Shown piece by piece: positions 18,780-27,185 of a stretch of 64,000 bases of DNA. Numbering within the stretch: the first letter of the stretch is position 1; the number at the start of each line of letters is the position of its first letter. Made by a program: the position numbers and the translations under genes. This DNA is from Bradyrhizobium diazoefficiens USDA 110 (GTDB lineage Bacteria; Pseudomonadota; Alphaproteobacteria; Rhizobiales; Xanthobacteraceae), in assembly GCF_000011365.1 (NCBI RefSeq), contig NC_004463.1, positions 4,574,001-4,638,000 of the forward strand. The letters run 5' to 3'. The notes under the pieces are model-generated. The model worked only from the letters and a program-made list of their open reading frames with translations, made no database searches and was not told the origin of the DNA.

Positions 18780-18826
18780 CGCCGTTTGCGTTCACTCAGT
18801 GACGCGTTTGCGTTCACTCGGTGGCG
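18768..18826. repeat. Tandem repeat of about 22 bp, three units
   Basis: Units start with TTCACTCAGTGAC at 18768 (23 nt) and 18791 (22 nt), and a shortened, altered third unit starts at 18813. Unit 1 contains the stop codon of creA. Unit 3 contains, on the other strand, the stop codon of the small gene at 18814-19023. Replication slippage is the simplest origin. Confidence 0.8.
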
Positions 18827-19023
18827 ACAGCACGGCTGACGCGCGGTTTTGCGAGATGCGAGCCGGTCAGCCGCACGAACATCTGCGGCGCGGCCTCAAA
18901 GCCGCGGCTCGATTGCAGCGCCATTTCGCTCGTCGAAGTGACGGGGCCGCGAACAGGTCGTTGATCTCCGCGGTCCGTCCGCTGCTCCGCCTCGCGCGTC
19001 GTTGCGCGTTTTCCCGCCATCAT
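18814..19023 (-). CDS. Small hypothetical protein (uncertain)
   Basis: 69 residues from an ATG at 19023 with GAGGG about 7 nt upstream; two neighbouring ATGs are also possible. The sequence is basic at the start (MMAGKRATTREAEQRT) and has no membrane segment or motif I recognise. Support is only the open frame, the ribosome site and its convergence with creA. It could be a chance frame in a gene-poor stretch. Confidence 0.35.
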   Translation of the reverse strand: MMAGKRATTREAEQRTDRGDQRPVRGPVTSTSEMALQSSRGFEAAPQMFVRLTGSHLAKPRVSRAVATE

Positions 19024-19437
19024 GATGGCCATCCCTCACGTGATCGCGCCCGGTGATCCGGGCGTCTCGGTTTCGATGGCTTGGGTCGCAGGCGAAGCGC
19101 CCCCGGTTCGACAGGGCCCAACCTTCGTTTGGCTTCTCTTCAGCAGAAAAACGTAAAATGCGTATGAAGCGTGCAAGGCGCGCGCGTGACAGCGCGCCCC
19201 CGGCGCATGTTCGTGCTGGAACAAGGACTTGCCGGGTTACGTTGAGTTGCGGCGCAACCTGACTGAAATGATTGGCATTTTCCGAGAATTGTTTCGTCGC
19301 ATCGGACCGGACGAAACAATTCTCACGGAGATGAAACCATTTTCCGCCTTTGGCGCATCACGCGCGAAACCACCCATGGTTATCAGCTTCACAACGACGG
19401 CGGTGCACCGCCGGCGACGGAATTGAGGGACAAGACC
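19024..19437. other. Non-coding stretch with strong inverted repeat upstream of small secreted-protein genes
   Basis: No convincing gene is seen. The stretch is relatively AT-rich near 19250-19340. It carries a perfect 15-bp inverted repeat (19284-19298 with 19310-19324) and a 16-bp perfect palindrome (19398-19413, CGGCGGTGCACCGCCG). Both lie ahead of the small exported-protein gene at 19438. Confidence 0.6.
19284..19324. promoter_or_regulatory. Perfect 15-bp inverted repeat with 11-nt loop
   Basis: GAGAATTGTTTCGTC (19284-19298) is exactly complementary to 19310-19324. Three more outer pairs form if two bases are looped out. No T-run follows on the plus strand, so it is not a standard terminator. 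It lies about 114 bp ahead of the next plus-strand start. It could be a protein-binding operator, an RNA leader structure or the end of a small RNA. Confidence 0.6.
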
Positions 19438-19602
19438 ATGCGCGCGCTCAGCTTCATCCTTGCTTTCGGTTTTGTCCTCGCCGGTTCCTCGTTCGCAGGC
19501 GCGCCAGACGGCAATCTGCCGGGTATCGGCACCTTCCAGTACAGCGGCTCGCCGGTCATTACCCCGGCGCCGCAGCCGATCGTGGTCGCCGCGCGCTTCT
19601 GA
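19438..19602 (+). CDS. Small exported protein, 54 residues
   Basis: Start ATG at 19438 with GAGGGAC spaced 6 nt upstream. A clear signal peptide (MRALSFILAFGFVLAGSSFA) is followed by only about 34 mature residues rich in Gly and Pro (GIGTFQYSGSP), with no cysteine. I know no function; similar tiny exported proteins are common in Bradyrhizobium. It is followed after 34 nt by another exported protein on the same strand, so the two may be co-transcribed behind the inverted repeat at 19284. Confidence 0.7.
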   Translation: MRALSFILAFGFVLAGSSFAGAPDGNLPGIGTFQYSGSPVITPAPQPIVVAARF

Positions 19603-19636
19603 TCGCCAACAAGAAAATCAGCCGTTAAAGGCCATC

Positions 19637-19999
19637 ATGAATCTTCGCATTTGCGCCGCAGCGCTCATTTCCCTTCTGACGATCAGTTCCGTCCAGGCGC
19701 AAGTGCGCTCTCCCTCCAGATTGCCTGATCCCCGCACCGAGTTCGTGCGGCAGTGCGCGCCGCGCATGCTCGGGCGCTGGGAGCATCCGGAGGAAGTCTG
19801 CGGCTGTCTGCATGACCATGCCGCCGCGGTCGTCGAGGACCGCGATTTGCGCGAGGCGCTGCTGCGCGGCATCAGCGAGACCGGCGTTCCGACGATCGAG
19901 ACCGATTGGGTGCCGACGTCCAAGCAGGGCGAGATCGGCCCGACCTTCACCAAGATCGCCAAGCCCACCTTGCAGTGTATGTTCGATCCGGCGAAGTAG
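19637..19999 (+). CDS. Exported cysteine-containing hypothetical protein
   Basis: 120 residues. Start at 19637 gives a proper signal peptide (MNLRICAAALISLLTISSVQA, cleavage before QV). The mature part has four cysteines (QCAPRM, VCGCLHD, LQCMFD), suggesting disulfides or metal or heme contact, although the CGCLH segment is not a CxxCH heme motif. I do not recognise the family. An in-frame extension to 19460 is possible but would overlap the 54-residue gene in another frame and remove the signal peptide from the N-terminus. Confidence 0.7.
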   Translation: MNLRICAAALISLLTISSVQAQVRSPSRLPDPRTEFVRQCAPRMLGRWEHPEEVCGCLHDHAAAVVEDRDLREALLRGISETGVPTIETDWVPTSKQGEIGPTFTKIAKPTLQCMFDPAK

Positions 20000-20011
20000 C
20001 CTCTCCGATTA

Positions 20012-20257
20012 TCATTTCGATTTCGGCCCGTGCCGCGGCACGCAGGAACTCGTTTGCGCGATCCCCTTGTCGGTCATCTTCGCGCCGCGGACCTCCTTGA
20101 CCTGTCCGGCCGGGCAGGTTCCGTCATCCACCAGCACGCGTTGGCCAAGTTTCAGATCCACGATGTCCTGCTCGCGCCCGACGGTGCCTGCGCGCGCCGT
20201 CGAGGCAAGCGCGATGGCGATCAGGAGCGAGAGGCAGGCTGCGCGGCGGAGTGACAT
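20012..20257 (-). CDS. Small exported hypothetical protein
   Basis: 81 residues from ATG 20257. The signal peptide is MSLRRAACLSLLIAIALAS with cleavage near ARA-GT. The mature protein carries two cysteines (GTCPAGQVKEV and SSCVPRHG) and a LKLGQRVLVDDGTCPAGQ block that looks conserved. This resembles a family of short Bradyrhizobium exported proteins of unknown role that I cannot name with certainty. It converges with the plus-strand exported protein ending at 19999. Confidence 0.72.
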   Translation of the reverse strand: MSLRRAACLSLLIAIALASTARAGTVGREQDIVDLKLGQRVLVDDGTCPAGQVKEVRGAKMTDKGIAQTSSCVPRHGPKSK

Positions 20258-20324
20258 GATGAGGGCTCCCGGAATCGATGCCGCAATGTAGGGAGCGGTC
20301 GCCGATTCTGATAGCAAAGCTTCG

Positions 20325-21809
20325 TCACGCGCGCCGGGCCGATCTGCTCACGCGCAACGCCGCACGCGATTCCCGCGCGAGCCGTTCCGCGGATGCCACG
20401 AGCTTCGGAACCGCATGCCCGGAAAATCCCAGCACGAAGCCGGGCAGGGGGCGTGTGCGTGAATAGGTGTCGGCCAACAGCCAGCCTTCGGCGCCGGCGG
20501 CCAGCTTCGCCTCGGCCGCGACCGACAGATCGACCGACGGATCGAACCTTGCGACAAGATGCAGGCCCTGCGACGGCACCGGCACGGACAGCACACCATC
20601 GGATCTGGTCTCCAGCGTCTCGGCCAGCGCATCGCGAGCCTCGCGATAGAGCTTTCGCACCCGCTTCAGGTTCGCCGCAAAGGCGCCGGAGTTGAGCATG
20701 TCGGCCACCGCGCCTTCCATCAGCGTGCCGGGAAAGCGGTCGAGCGCGGTGCGCGCGGCCGTCACGTCGGCGATCAGACGCTCGGGCAGGGCGCAATAGC
20801 CGATGCGCAGGCCCGGAAACAGCGTCTTGGCGAACGTGCCCATGTAGATCACGCGCTGGAGATGATCGATGCCGGCAAGCGACATCAGCGGCGCGCCGTC
20901 ATAGCGGAACTCGCTGTCGTAATCGTCCTCCAGCACGAAGGCGCCGGCCTGCTTGGCCCAGTCGAGCAGTTCGAGCCGGCGCGGCATCGACATCTGCACG
21001 CCCAGCGGAAACTGGTGCGACGGCGTCACATAGGCCGCGCGCGCGGACGGCGCCGCCGTGCGGCCCTTGGCGATGCGCATCCCGTGCTCGTCGACGGGGA
21101 CGGGCACGGCGCGATAACCGCAATGCGCGATGGTCTTGCGCGCGGCGGGGTAACCTGGGTCCTCGCACCAGACCTGGTCGCCCGCCTTCAGGATCGCACT
21201 CAGCACGATGCGCAGGGCATGCAGCGTGCCCGACGTCAGCATGATCTGGTCGGGGTCGCAGCGCAGGCCGCGCGCCGACAATAGACGATCGGCGATCGCC
21301 GCACGCAGCTCGCGGCTGCCGCGGGGATCGCCATAGTGAAGATGCTCGGACCCGAACGCGCGCATGCGCCGGCCGACAAAGGCGCGGAAGCGCTGCACGG
21401 CGCGTTCGTCGATATGGGTGCAGCCGAGCGAGAACGCGCCTTGCTGCGGTGCTTCGACGATCACCTTCGGCTTCTTAGGCTCGGCGGCGCGCGCTGGAAT
21501 CCGCGCGGCGACGAAGGTGCCGGAGCCGACGGTGGCATCGGCAAAGCCGTCGGCGATCAGGCGTTCATAGGCGGTGACGACGGCGTTGCGTCGGAAGCCC
21601 GTTTGCTTGGCCAATGTGCGCGACGGCGGCAGCGGCTCGCCGGGCTTGACGAGGCCGGAGACGATCATCTCGCACAGCGCCTGGTAGAGCCTGTGCGCCG
21701 CCGATGCGCCGGCGGTGATGTGCGCCCCGGTGAGGTCGAGCGGCAGTTCGGGCTTCGACGGAGAAGGGGGCTTGGCGGGCGAGGGCGAATTGGTCGAGAT
21801 TTTTTGCAT
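20325..21809 (-). CDS. MocR/PdxR family transcriptional regulator
   Basis: 494 residues from MQKISTN at 21809. Residues about 25-100 form a GntR-type winged helix (LYQALCEMIVSGLVKPGEPLPPSRTLA, RNAVVTAYERLIADGF). Residues about 130-490 form a fold-type I aminotransferase domain. This includes SHQFPLGVQM, LEDDYDSEFRY and the pyridoxal-phosphate lysine in GTFAKTLFPGLRIGY (near residue 324). MocR proteins sense PLP or an amino compound and often control vitamin B6 genes. The divergent neighbour is a PNPOx-fold protein and the 75-bp spacer holds a perfect palindrome, which supports it as the target. Confidence 0.92.
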   Translation of the reverse strand: MQKISTNSPSPAKPPSPSKPELPLDLTGAHITAGASAAHRLYQALCEMIVSGLVKPGEPLPPSRTLAKQTGFRRNAVVTAYERLIADGFADATVGSGTFVAARIPARAAEPKKPKVIVEAPQQGAFSLGCTHIDERAVQRFRAFVGRRMRAFGSEHLHYGDPRGSRELRAAIADRLLSARGLRCDPDQIMLTSGTLHALRIVLSAILKAGDQVWCEDPGYPAARKTIAHCGYRAVPVPVDEHGMRIAKGRTAAPSARAAYVTPSHQFPLGVQMSMPRRLELLDWAKQAGAFVLEDDYDSEFRYDGAPLMSLAGIDHLQRVIYMGTFAKTLFPGLRIGYCALPERLIADVTAARTALDRFPGTLMEGAVADMLNSGAFAANLKRVRKLYREARDALAETLETRSDGVLSVPVPSQGLHLVARFDPSVDLSVAAEAKLAAGAEGWLLADTYSRTRPLPGFVLGFSGHAVPKLVASAERLARESRAALRVSRSARRA

Positions 21810-21853
21810 GGAATTGGCACTATCGCAGACCAAATCGGCCGCTACAACTGCCC

Positions 21854-21866
21854 TGGAACTGTTCCA
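21854..21866. promoter_or_regulatory. Candidate MocR operator palindrome
   Basis: TGGAACTGTTCCA is a perfect 6+6 palindrome with a one-base centre in the 75-bp divergent spacer between the MocR gene (start 21809) and the PNPOx-fold gene (start 21885). Position between two starts and symmetry suggest an operator. Binding is inferred. Confidence 0.5.
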
Positions 21867-21884
21867 TTCCCGACAGGAGCGGCC

Positions 21885-22610
21885 GTGAGCCAGACCGAGA
21901 CTTCAAATTCCTATCCGACCTCAGCGCGCAACCAGGTGAAGCGTCGTCACGACCGCGGCTTCTACGATCACGACACGGTTCATCGCATCCTGGATTCCTC
22001 GATGCTCTGTCATGTGTCCTATGTCATCGACGGCCAGCCCTATTGCACGCCGACCTTCTTCTGGCGCGAGGGGACGAAGCTCTATTGGCACGGCTCGAGC
22101 GCCAGCCGCATGCTGCGCAACCAGACCAGGGGCGAGCGCGTCTGCCTCACGGTCGCCCATCTCGACAGCCTCGTGCTGGCGCGCTGCGGCTTCAACCACT
22201 CCGCCGACTATCGCGCGGTGATGGCGTTCGGCACCGCCTATCTCGTCACCGACCCCGAGGAGAAGGAGCGGGCGGTAATCGCCATGGTCGACCGATTTTT
22301 CCCGGACCGCACAGCGAGCCTGCGGGCGAGCAACACGCAGGAGATCAAGGCGACCTCCTTCATCGCCATGGAGATCGAGGAGGCCTCGGCAAAAATCCGC
22401 GCCAAGGGTGTTGCGGACGACGACGAGGACTATGCGTTGCCGATCTACGCCGAGCGCATTCCCGTGCGCACCGTGCTCGGCGCGCCGGAGCCGTGTCCGC
22501 GCCTGCTCGAGGGTGTGACGCGCCCCGCGACGCTCGATGGCTATTCGGAAGGCCGCCTGCTCGAAGATGCATTGCGGGATGCATATTTTGTGGAGTACCC
22601 GAACGGCTGA
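21885..22610 (+). CDS. Pyridoxamine 5'-phosphate oxidase-fold flavin-binding protein
   Basis: 241 residues from GTG at 21885, preceded by AGGAG at 8-nt spacing. The split-barrel core is seen in LDSSMLCHVSYVIDGQPYCTPTFFWREGTKLYWHG, with the flavin-contact segments HGSSASRMLRN and FGTAYLVTDPEEK. This is the Pyridox_ox_2/NimA-like branch rather than PdxH itself. Members bind FMN, F420 or heme, and the exact substrate is unknown. It is divergent from a MocR regulator, a pairing often seen for this branch. Confidence 0.85.
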   Translation: MSQTETSNSYPTSARNQVKRRHDRGFYDHDTVHRILDSSMLCHVSYVIDGQPYCTPTFFWREGTKLYWHGSSASRMLRNQTRGERVCLTVAHLDSLVLARCGFNHSADYRAVMAFGTAYLVTDPEEKERAVIAMVDRFFPDRTASLRASNTQEIKATSFIAMEIEEASAKIRAKGVADDDEDYALPIYAERIPVRTVLGAPEPCPRLLEGVTRPATLDGYSEGRLLEDALRDAYFVEYPNG

Positions 22611-22663
22611 AATCGGCTAGCTTGCGCGCTCCTTGGGACCATTCGAATGCCTGGAGTTGCCTG

Positions 22664-23941
22664 ATGAATGCCGAAACGCAGCAGAGGATTGTTGACGCCG
22701 TCGATGCCGGCTTCGAAGCCCAGCTTGCGACCACCCGTGATTTCGTTGCGATCCCCTCGACCCGCGGGGCCGAGGGGCCGTGCCAGGACATGATCGGCGA
22801 CCTCCTGCGCGCGCGCGGCTACGAGGTCGACGACTGGCACATCAATGTCGACGATTTGAAGGATCTGCGCGGCTTCGGTCCGATCGAGCATGATTTTTCC
22901 AAGGCGCGCTCGGTGGTGGGCACCTACCGTCCGCAAACGGGCGGCGGCAAATCGCTGATCCTCCAGGGCCACTGCGACGTCGTGCCGGCGGGTCCGCTGG
23001 AGTTGTGGGACACACCACCGTTTTCGCCTGTCATCAAGGACGGCAAGATGTTCGGCCGCGGCGCCTGCGACATGAAGTCGGGCACGATCGGCGCGCTCTA
23101 TGCACTCGATGCCATCAAGGCCGCCGGCCTCAAGCCGACGGGGCGGATCCACTTCCAGTCCGTCATCGAGGAGGAGAGCACCGGTGTCGGCGCGCTCTCG
23201 ACGCTCCAGCGCGGCTATCGCGCGGACGCCTGCTTCATTCCGGAGCCGACCGGCGGCAAGATGGTGCGCTCGCAGGTCGGCGTGATCTGGTTTCGCCTGC
23301 GCGTGAAGGGCCATCCGACCCATGTCGCGTTCGCCGGCTCCGGCTCCAATGCGATCATGGCGGCCTATCATCTGGTCCATGCGCTGCAAAAGCTCGAGAT
23401 CGAATGGAACGAGCGGGCCAAGGCCGATCGCCATTTTGGGACGATCAACCATCCCATTAACTTCAACCCCGGCATCATCAAGGGCGGCGACTGGGCCTCC
23501 AGCGTCCCGGCCTGGTGCGACGTCGATTGCCGCATCGCGATCCTGCCGGGCTGGTCGGTGGCCGATCACCAGAAGGAGATCATGGCCTGCGTCACTGCTG
23601 CCTCGCGCAACCACCGCTTCCTCGCCAACAACCCGCCGGAGGTCGAATGGTCGGGCTTTTTGTCGGAAGGCTATGAGCTGACCGACGCGGCAGCGCCCGA
23701 GGCGGCATTCGGCAAGGCCTTCAACAAGGTCTATGGCGGCGCAGTCGAGGACCTCGTCTTCACCGCGCTCACCGACACCCGCTTCTACGGCCTCAATCAC
23801 GGTATCCCGAGCCTCTGCTTCGGCGCCAGCGGCGGCGAGATGCACGGCTTCAACGAATACGTTGATCTGGAGTCGCTGAAGAAGACGACCAAGGCCATGG
23901 CGCTGTTCATCGCGGAGTGGTGCGGGGTGGAGAAGGCGTAG
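22664..23941 (+). CDS. M20 family deacylase (ArgE/DapE-like)
   Basis: 425 residues from ATG 22664, with GGAG upstream. Zinc-enzyme blocks are in order: LQGHCDVVPAG (first metal His and neighbouring Asp), FGRGACDMKSG (bridging Asp), EEESTGVGA (catalytic and metal Glu), FIPEPTGG (metal ligand) and near the C-terminus SGGEMHGFNEYV (last His). It hydrolyses an N-acyl amino acid or peptide bond in the cytosol. The ArgE-like annotation is by family only; arginine genes are not nearby. It lies 53 bp after the PNPOx-fold gene on the same strand and may be co-transcribed. Confidence 0.88.
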   Translation: MNAETQQRIVDAVDAGFEAQLATTRDFVAIPSTRGAEGPCQDMIGDLLRARGYEVDDWHINVDDLKDLRGFGPIEHDFSKARSVVGTYRPQTGGGKSLILQGHCDVVPAGPLELWDTPPFSPVIKDGKMFGRGACDMKSGTIGALYALDAIKAAGLKPTGRIHFQSVIEEESTGVGALSTLQRGYRADACFIPEPTGGKMVRSQVGVIWFRLRVKGHPTHVAFAGSGSNAIMAAYHLVHALQKLEIEWNERAKADRHFGTINHPINFNPGIIKGGDWASSVPAWCDVDCRIAILPGWSVADHQKEIMACVTAASRNHRFLANNPPEVEWSGFLSEGYELTDAAAPEAAFGKAFNKVYGGAVEDLVFTALTDTRFYGLNHGIPSLCFGASGGEMHGFNEYVDLESLKKTTKAMALFIAEWCGVEKA

Positions 23942-23978
23942 GTCACTCTCCGACGTCATTGCGAACAAAACGTTTGGT

Positions 23979-24052
23979 CATTCCGGGGCGCCTAAAGGGC
24001 GAACCCGGAATCTCGAGGTTCCGGGTTCGATGCTTTGCATCGCCCCGGAATG
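23979..24052. repeat. Nested palindromic intergenic repeat
   Basis: Outer arms CATTCCGGGGCG (23979-23990) and CGCCCCGGAATG (24041-24052) are exactly complementary. Inside, GAACCCGGAATC and the complementary GGTTCCGGGTTC form a second stem with one mismatch around TCGA. This is a typical dispersed Bradyrhizobium element, sitting between the deacylase gene and the kynurenine operon. Confidence 0.8.
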
Positions 24053-24088
24053 ACGAGTGGAGAGGCTAGCGGTGCCTCATCCAGATAC

Positions 24089-24100
24089 TTTAAGCTTAAA
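24089..24100. promoter_or_regulatory. Candidate operator of the kynurenine operon
   Basis: TTTAAGCTTAAA is a perfect 12-bp palindrome in an AT-rich patch of an otherwise GC-rich region, 71 bp before the first gene of the operon. The shape fits a dimeric regulator such as the Lrp/AsnC or MarR type. KynR (Lrp-type) controls kyn genes in Pseudomonas. No regulator gene lies next to this operon. Confidence 0.45.
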
Positions 24101-24170
24101 ATAAAGACTAGGATGCGGCCGTTCCCGGTGGCAGACTGGCGGCCGCCTTGAGTCCGTCGAGGGAGTAACG

Positions 24171-24980
24171 ATGCGCGATTGGGACGACGCTTACGCCAAT
24201 TCGGCCCATATCCCGGGCTCGGACAAGATGCCGGCGCAGTGGGCGGAGCGGGCGGCGGCCTACCGCGCCGGGCTGAAGGAGTTTCGCGCCGACATCACCT
24301 ATGGCGCCGGTGAACGCCAGCGCTTCGACCTGGTCCTGCCCGACGGCGACAGCAAGGGCCTCGTCGTCTTCGTCCATGGCGGCTACTGGATGCGCTTCGA
24401 CAAGTCGGCGTGGACCGATCTTGCCGAAGGCGCGCGGCACCAGGGCTGGACCGTGGCGCTGCCGAGCTACACGCTGACGCCGGCTGCGCGCGTCTCCGAC
24501 ATCACCGCTGAGATCACCGCCGCGATTGCGACAGCGGCCTCGCTTGTCGCAGGTCCCATCCGCCTTGCCGGCCACTCGGCCGGCGGCCATCTCGTCACGC
24601 GCATGCTGTGCGATGACAGCCGGCTGGAGCCCGCCGTCTACAACCGCATTGCCGGCACGCTCTCGATCAGCGGGCTGCACGACTTGCGTCCGCTGCTCAA
24701 GACCAAGATGAACGAGACGCTGCGCATGACCATGGAGGAGGCGACGCTCGAAAGCGCGGCGCTGCATCTGCCGCGCGGGCATTCGCCTGTGACCGCCTGG
24801 GTCGGCGGCGGCGAGCGGCCCGAATTCATCCGCCAGTCCGATCTACTGGCCAATGTCTGGACCGGCTTCGACGTGCCGACGCGCCTCGTCGTCGAGCCGG
24901 CGCTGAACCATTTCACCGTGATCGACGGGCTCAAGGATCCGTCGTCGCAGATTACCGCGCGCCTGATCGGCCTCGACTGA
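24171..24980 (+). CDS. Arylformamidase (kynurenine formamidase), alpha/beta-hydrolase type
   Basis: 269 residues. [12 protein letters not shown] near residue 68 carries the HGGYW oxyanion motif typical of eukaryote-like kynurenine formamidases. The nucleophile elbow is [10 protein letters not shown] (Ser about 136) and the catalytic His is in [10 protein letters not shown]. It hydrolyses N-formylkynurenine to kynurenine. The assignment rests on the motifs and on kynA and kynU directly downstream. Bacteria more often use the unrelated metal-dependent KynB cyclase-fold enzyme, so this is a non-orthologous replacement within the operon. The gap to kynA is 34 bp. Confidence 0.85.
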   Translation: MRDWDDAYANSAHIPGSDKMPAQWAERAAAYRAGLKEFRADITYGAGERQRFDLVLPDGDSKGLVVFVHGGYWMRFDKSAWTDLAEGARHQGWTVALPSYTLTPAARVSDITAEITAAIATAASLVAGPIRLAGHSAGGHLVTRMLCDDSRLEPAVYNRIAGTLSISGLHDLRPLLKTKMNETLRMTMEEATLESAALHLPRGHSPVTAWVGGGERPEFIRQSDLLANVWTGFDVPTRLVVEPALNHFTVIDGLKDPSSQITARLIGLD

Positions 24981-25014
24981 GCCGGGCCGGAATGATCGAT
25001 CGGGAGGGCCAGCC

Positions 25015-25854
25015 ATGACGTCCAGCGATTACGATCCTGCAAGCGAAGGCGCCGAGACCGACTTCTCCCGGCGCATGTCCTATGGCGATTATCTGGCGCT
25101 GGATGCGATCCTCGGCGCGCAGCATCCGCTGTCGGAAGCGCATGACGAGATGCTGTTCATCATCCAGCATCAGACCACGGAGCTGTGGATGCGGCTCGCC
25201 ATTCACGAGCTCAGCGCCGCGCGCCGTGCCATCGCCAGGGACGAGGTGCAGCCCGCGATGAAGATGCTGGCGCGGATGTCGCGCATCTTCGAGCAGCTCA
25301 ATAACGCCTGGGACGTGCTGCGCACGATGACGCCGAGCGAATACACGCGCTTCCGCTCGCAGCTCGGCCAGTCCTCGGGCTTCCAGTCGCGGCAGTACCG
25401 GCTGATCGAATATCTGCTTGGCAACCGCAACCACGCCATGCTGAAGCCGCACGCGCACGATGCCGAGGTGACGAAGCTACTCGAGGCCGAGCTCGCGACG
25501 CCGAGCCTCTATGACGAGGTGCTGCGGCTGGCCGACCGCAACGGACTCACGATGCCGGCCGCGGTACTGTCGCGCGACGTCCGCGAGACCCACAGCTTCA
25601 ACGAGGGCGTGCTGCAGGCCTGGCGTGTCGTCTATGAAGCGCCGGAGACGCACTGGATGCTGTACGAGCTCGCCGAGAAGCTGGTCGACTTCGAGGACTA
25701 TTTCCGGCGCTGGCGCTTCAACCACGTGACGACGGTCGAGCGGGTCATCGGCTTCAAGCGCGGCACCGGCGGCACCGGCGGCGTCAGCTATCTCAAGCGC
25801 ATGCTGGAGGTCGAGCTGTTCCCCGAACTTTGGCGCGTCCGCACCATCCTCTAG
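25015..25854 (+). CDS. kynA: Tryptophan 2,3-dioxygenase
   Basis: 279 residues, normal for the bacterial enzyme. Signature blocks are [37 protein letters not shown] (distal-pocket His), [28 protein letters not shown] (proximal heme His) and [14 protein letters not shown]. It opens the indole ring of L-tryptophan with O2 at a heme, giving N-formylkynurenine. It is the middle gene of the formamidase-kynA-kynU operon, ending 2 nt before kynU. Confidence 0.97.
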   Translation: MTSSDYDPASEGAETDFSRRMSYGDYLALDAILGAQHPLSEAHDEMLFIIQHQTTELWMRLAIHELSAARRAIARDEVQPAMKMLARMSRIFEQLNNAWDVLRTMTPSEYTRFRSQLGQSSGFQSRQYRLIEYLLGNRNHAMLKPHAHDAEVTKLLEAELATPSLYDEVLRLADRNGLTMPAAVLSRDVRETHSFNEGVLQAWRVVYEAPETHWMLYELAEKLVDFEDYFRRWRFNHVTTVERVIGFKRGTGGTGGVSYLKRMLEVELFPELWRVRTIL

Positions 25855-25856
25855 AG

Positions 25857-27071
25857 ATGTCCATGACCAAGTCGAAGCTTCGCGTCTATGACGACACCAG
25901 GGCGATGTTCCATCTGCCTGACGGCGTGATCTATCTCGACGGCAATTCACTCGGCGCGCTGCCGCTGGGCGTTGCCGAGCGCGTCAGCCGCGTCATCACC
26001 ACCGAGTGGGGCGACGAGCTGATCCGAGCCTGGAACACCGCGGGCTGGTATGCCCAGCCGCGCCATGTCGGCGATCGCATCGCCCGGCTGATCGGCGCGG
26101 AAGCCGGCTCCGTGATGGTCGGCGACACGCTGTCGCTGAAGGTCTACCAGGCGCTTGCGGCCGCGCTCGACATGAGCGCATCGCGCAAGGTCGTCCTGTC
26201 CGACACCGGCAATTTCCCGACCGACCTTTACATGGCCGAAGGCCTGATCGCGACGCTCGGGCGCGGGCATCAATTGCGACTGGTCGCGCCGGAGGAGATC
26301 GAGGCTGCGTTGTCGGAGGAGATCGCGGTCCTCTACGTCACCGAGGTCGATTACCGCACCGGCCGCCGGCACGACATGGCGAAGCTGACGGCGAAAGCCC
26401 ATGCGCTCGGCATCGTCACGGTCTGGGATCTCGCCCATTCGGCCGGCGCACTGCCGGTCGATCTTGCAGGGTCAGGTGCCGATTTCGCCGCGGGGTGCAC
26501 CTACAAATACATCAACGCCGGCCCCGGCGCGCCAGCCTTCCTTTACGTCGCGCCGCGCCACGCCGACAGTGCGCGCGCCGCGCTGTCGGGCTGGATGGGC
26601 CACGCGAAGCCGTTCGCGTTTGAACTCGCCTATGTCGCCGCCGGCGGCATCGAGCGCATGCGCGTCGGCACCCCGCCGGTGCTGGCGATGGCGGCGCTGG
26701 AGGCTTCGCTCGACATATGGGACCGCGTCGATATCGCCGAGGTCCGCGCGCGCTCGCTGGCACTCGGCGATCTCCTGATCGCGGAAGTCGGGCGCCGCTG
26801 TCCGTCCCTAGAGCTGGTGACCCCGCGCGCGCATGAGCGCCGCGGCTCGCAAGTTTCCTTCGCCTTCGATGGCGGCTACGCCGCCATGCAGGCCCTGATC
26901 GCCCGCGGCGTCATCGGCGATTTCCGCGCTCCCGACATCATGCGCTTCGGCATCACGCCGCTGTATATCGGCGAGAGCGAAGTGATGAGGGCGGCTGAGA
27001 TCATCGAGGAGGTGATCGCAGGCGAGGTATGGCGCCGGCCGGAATATCAGGTCGTGAACGCGGTGACGTGA
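25857..27071 (+). CDS. kynU: Kynureninase
   Basis: 404 residues from ATG 25857, only two nucleotides after the kynA stop; a second in-frame ATG follows at 25863. It is a fold-type I PLP enzyme with IYLDGNSLGALP, GDTLSLKVYQALAAAL, WDLAHSAGALPVDL and the Schiff-base lysine in CTYKYINAGPGAPAF (near residue 216), plus the C-terminal FRAPDIMRFGITPLYIG block. It cleaves kynurenine to anthranilate and alanine. With the two genes before it, the operon converts tryptophan to anthranilate. No 3-hydroxyanthranilate or NAD genes are nearby, so the fate of anthranilate is open. Confidence 0.97.
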   Translation: MSMTKSKLRVYDDTRAMFHLPDGVIYLDGNSLGALPLGVAERVSRVITTEWGDELIRAWNTAGWYAQPRHVGDRIARLIGAEAGSVMVGDTLSLKVYQALAAALDMSASRKVVLSDTGNFPTDLYMAEGLIATLGRGHQLRLVAPEEIEAALSEEIAVLYVTEVDYRTGRRHDMAKLTAKAHALGIVTVWDLAHSAGALPVDLAGSGADFAAGCTYKYINAGPGAPAFLYVAPRHADSARAALSGWMGHAKPFAFELAYVAAGGIERMRVGTPPVLAMAALEASLDIWDRVDIAEVRARSLALGDLLIAEVGRRCPSLELVTPRAHERRGSQVSFAFDGGYAAMQALIARGVIGDFRAPDIMRFGITPLYIGESEVMRAAEIIEEVIAGEVWRRPEYQVVNAVT

Positions 27072-27089
27072 GGACGGTGCCCGCCCATC

Positions 27090-27176
27090 CGTCATCGCGA
27101 GGAGCCCTTGCGACGAAGCAATCCAGGATCCTTCCGCAGAGACGCTCTGGATTGCTTCGCTTCGCTCGCAATGACG
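27090..27176. repeat. Palindromic intergenic repeat after kynU
   Basis: The outer ends CGTCATCGCGAG and CTCGCAATGACG are nearly complementary. The inner arms GAAGCAATCCAG and CTGGATTGCTTC are exactly complementary. It matches the common rhizobial form with ends CGTCATTGCGAG and the GAAGCAATCCAG core. It lies between the convergent kynU and cobalamin-binding-protein genes, and its hairpin may limit read-through in both directions. Confidence 0.8.
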
Positions 27177-27185
27177 CAGGAGAGA

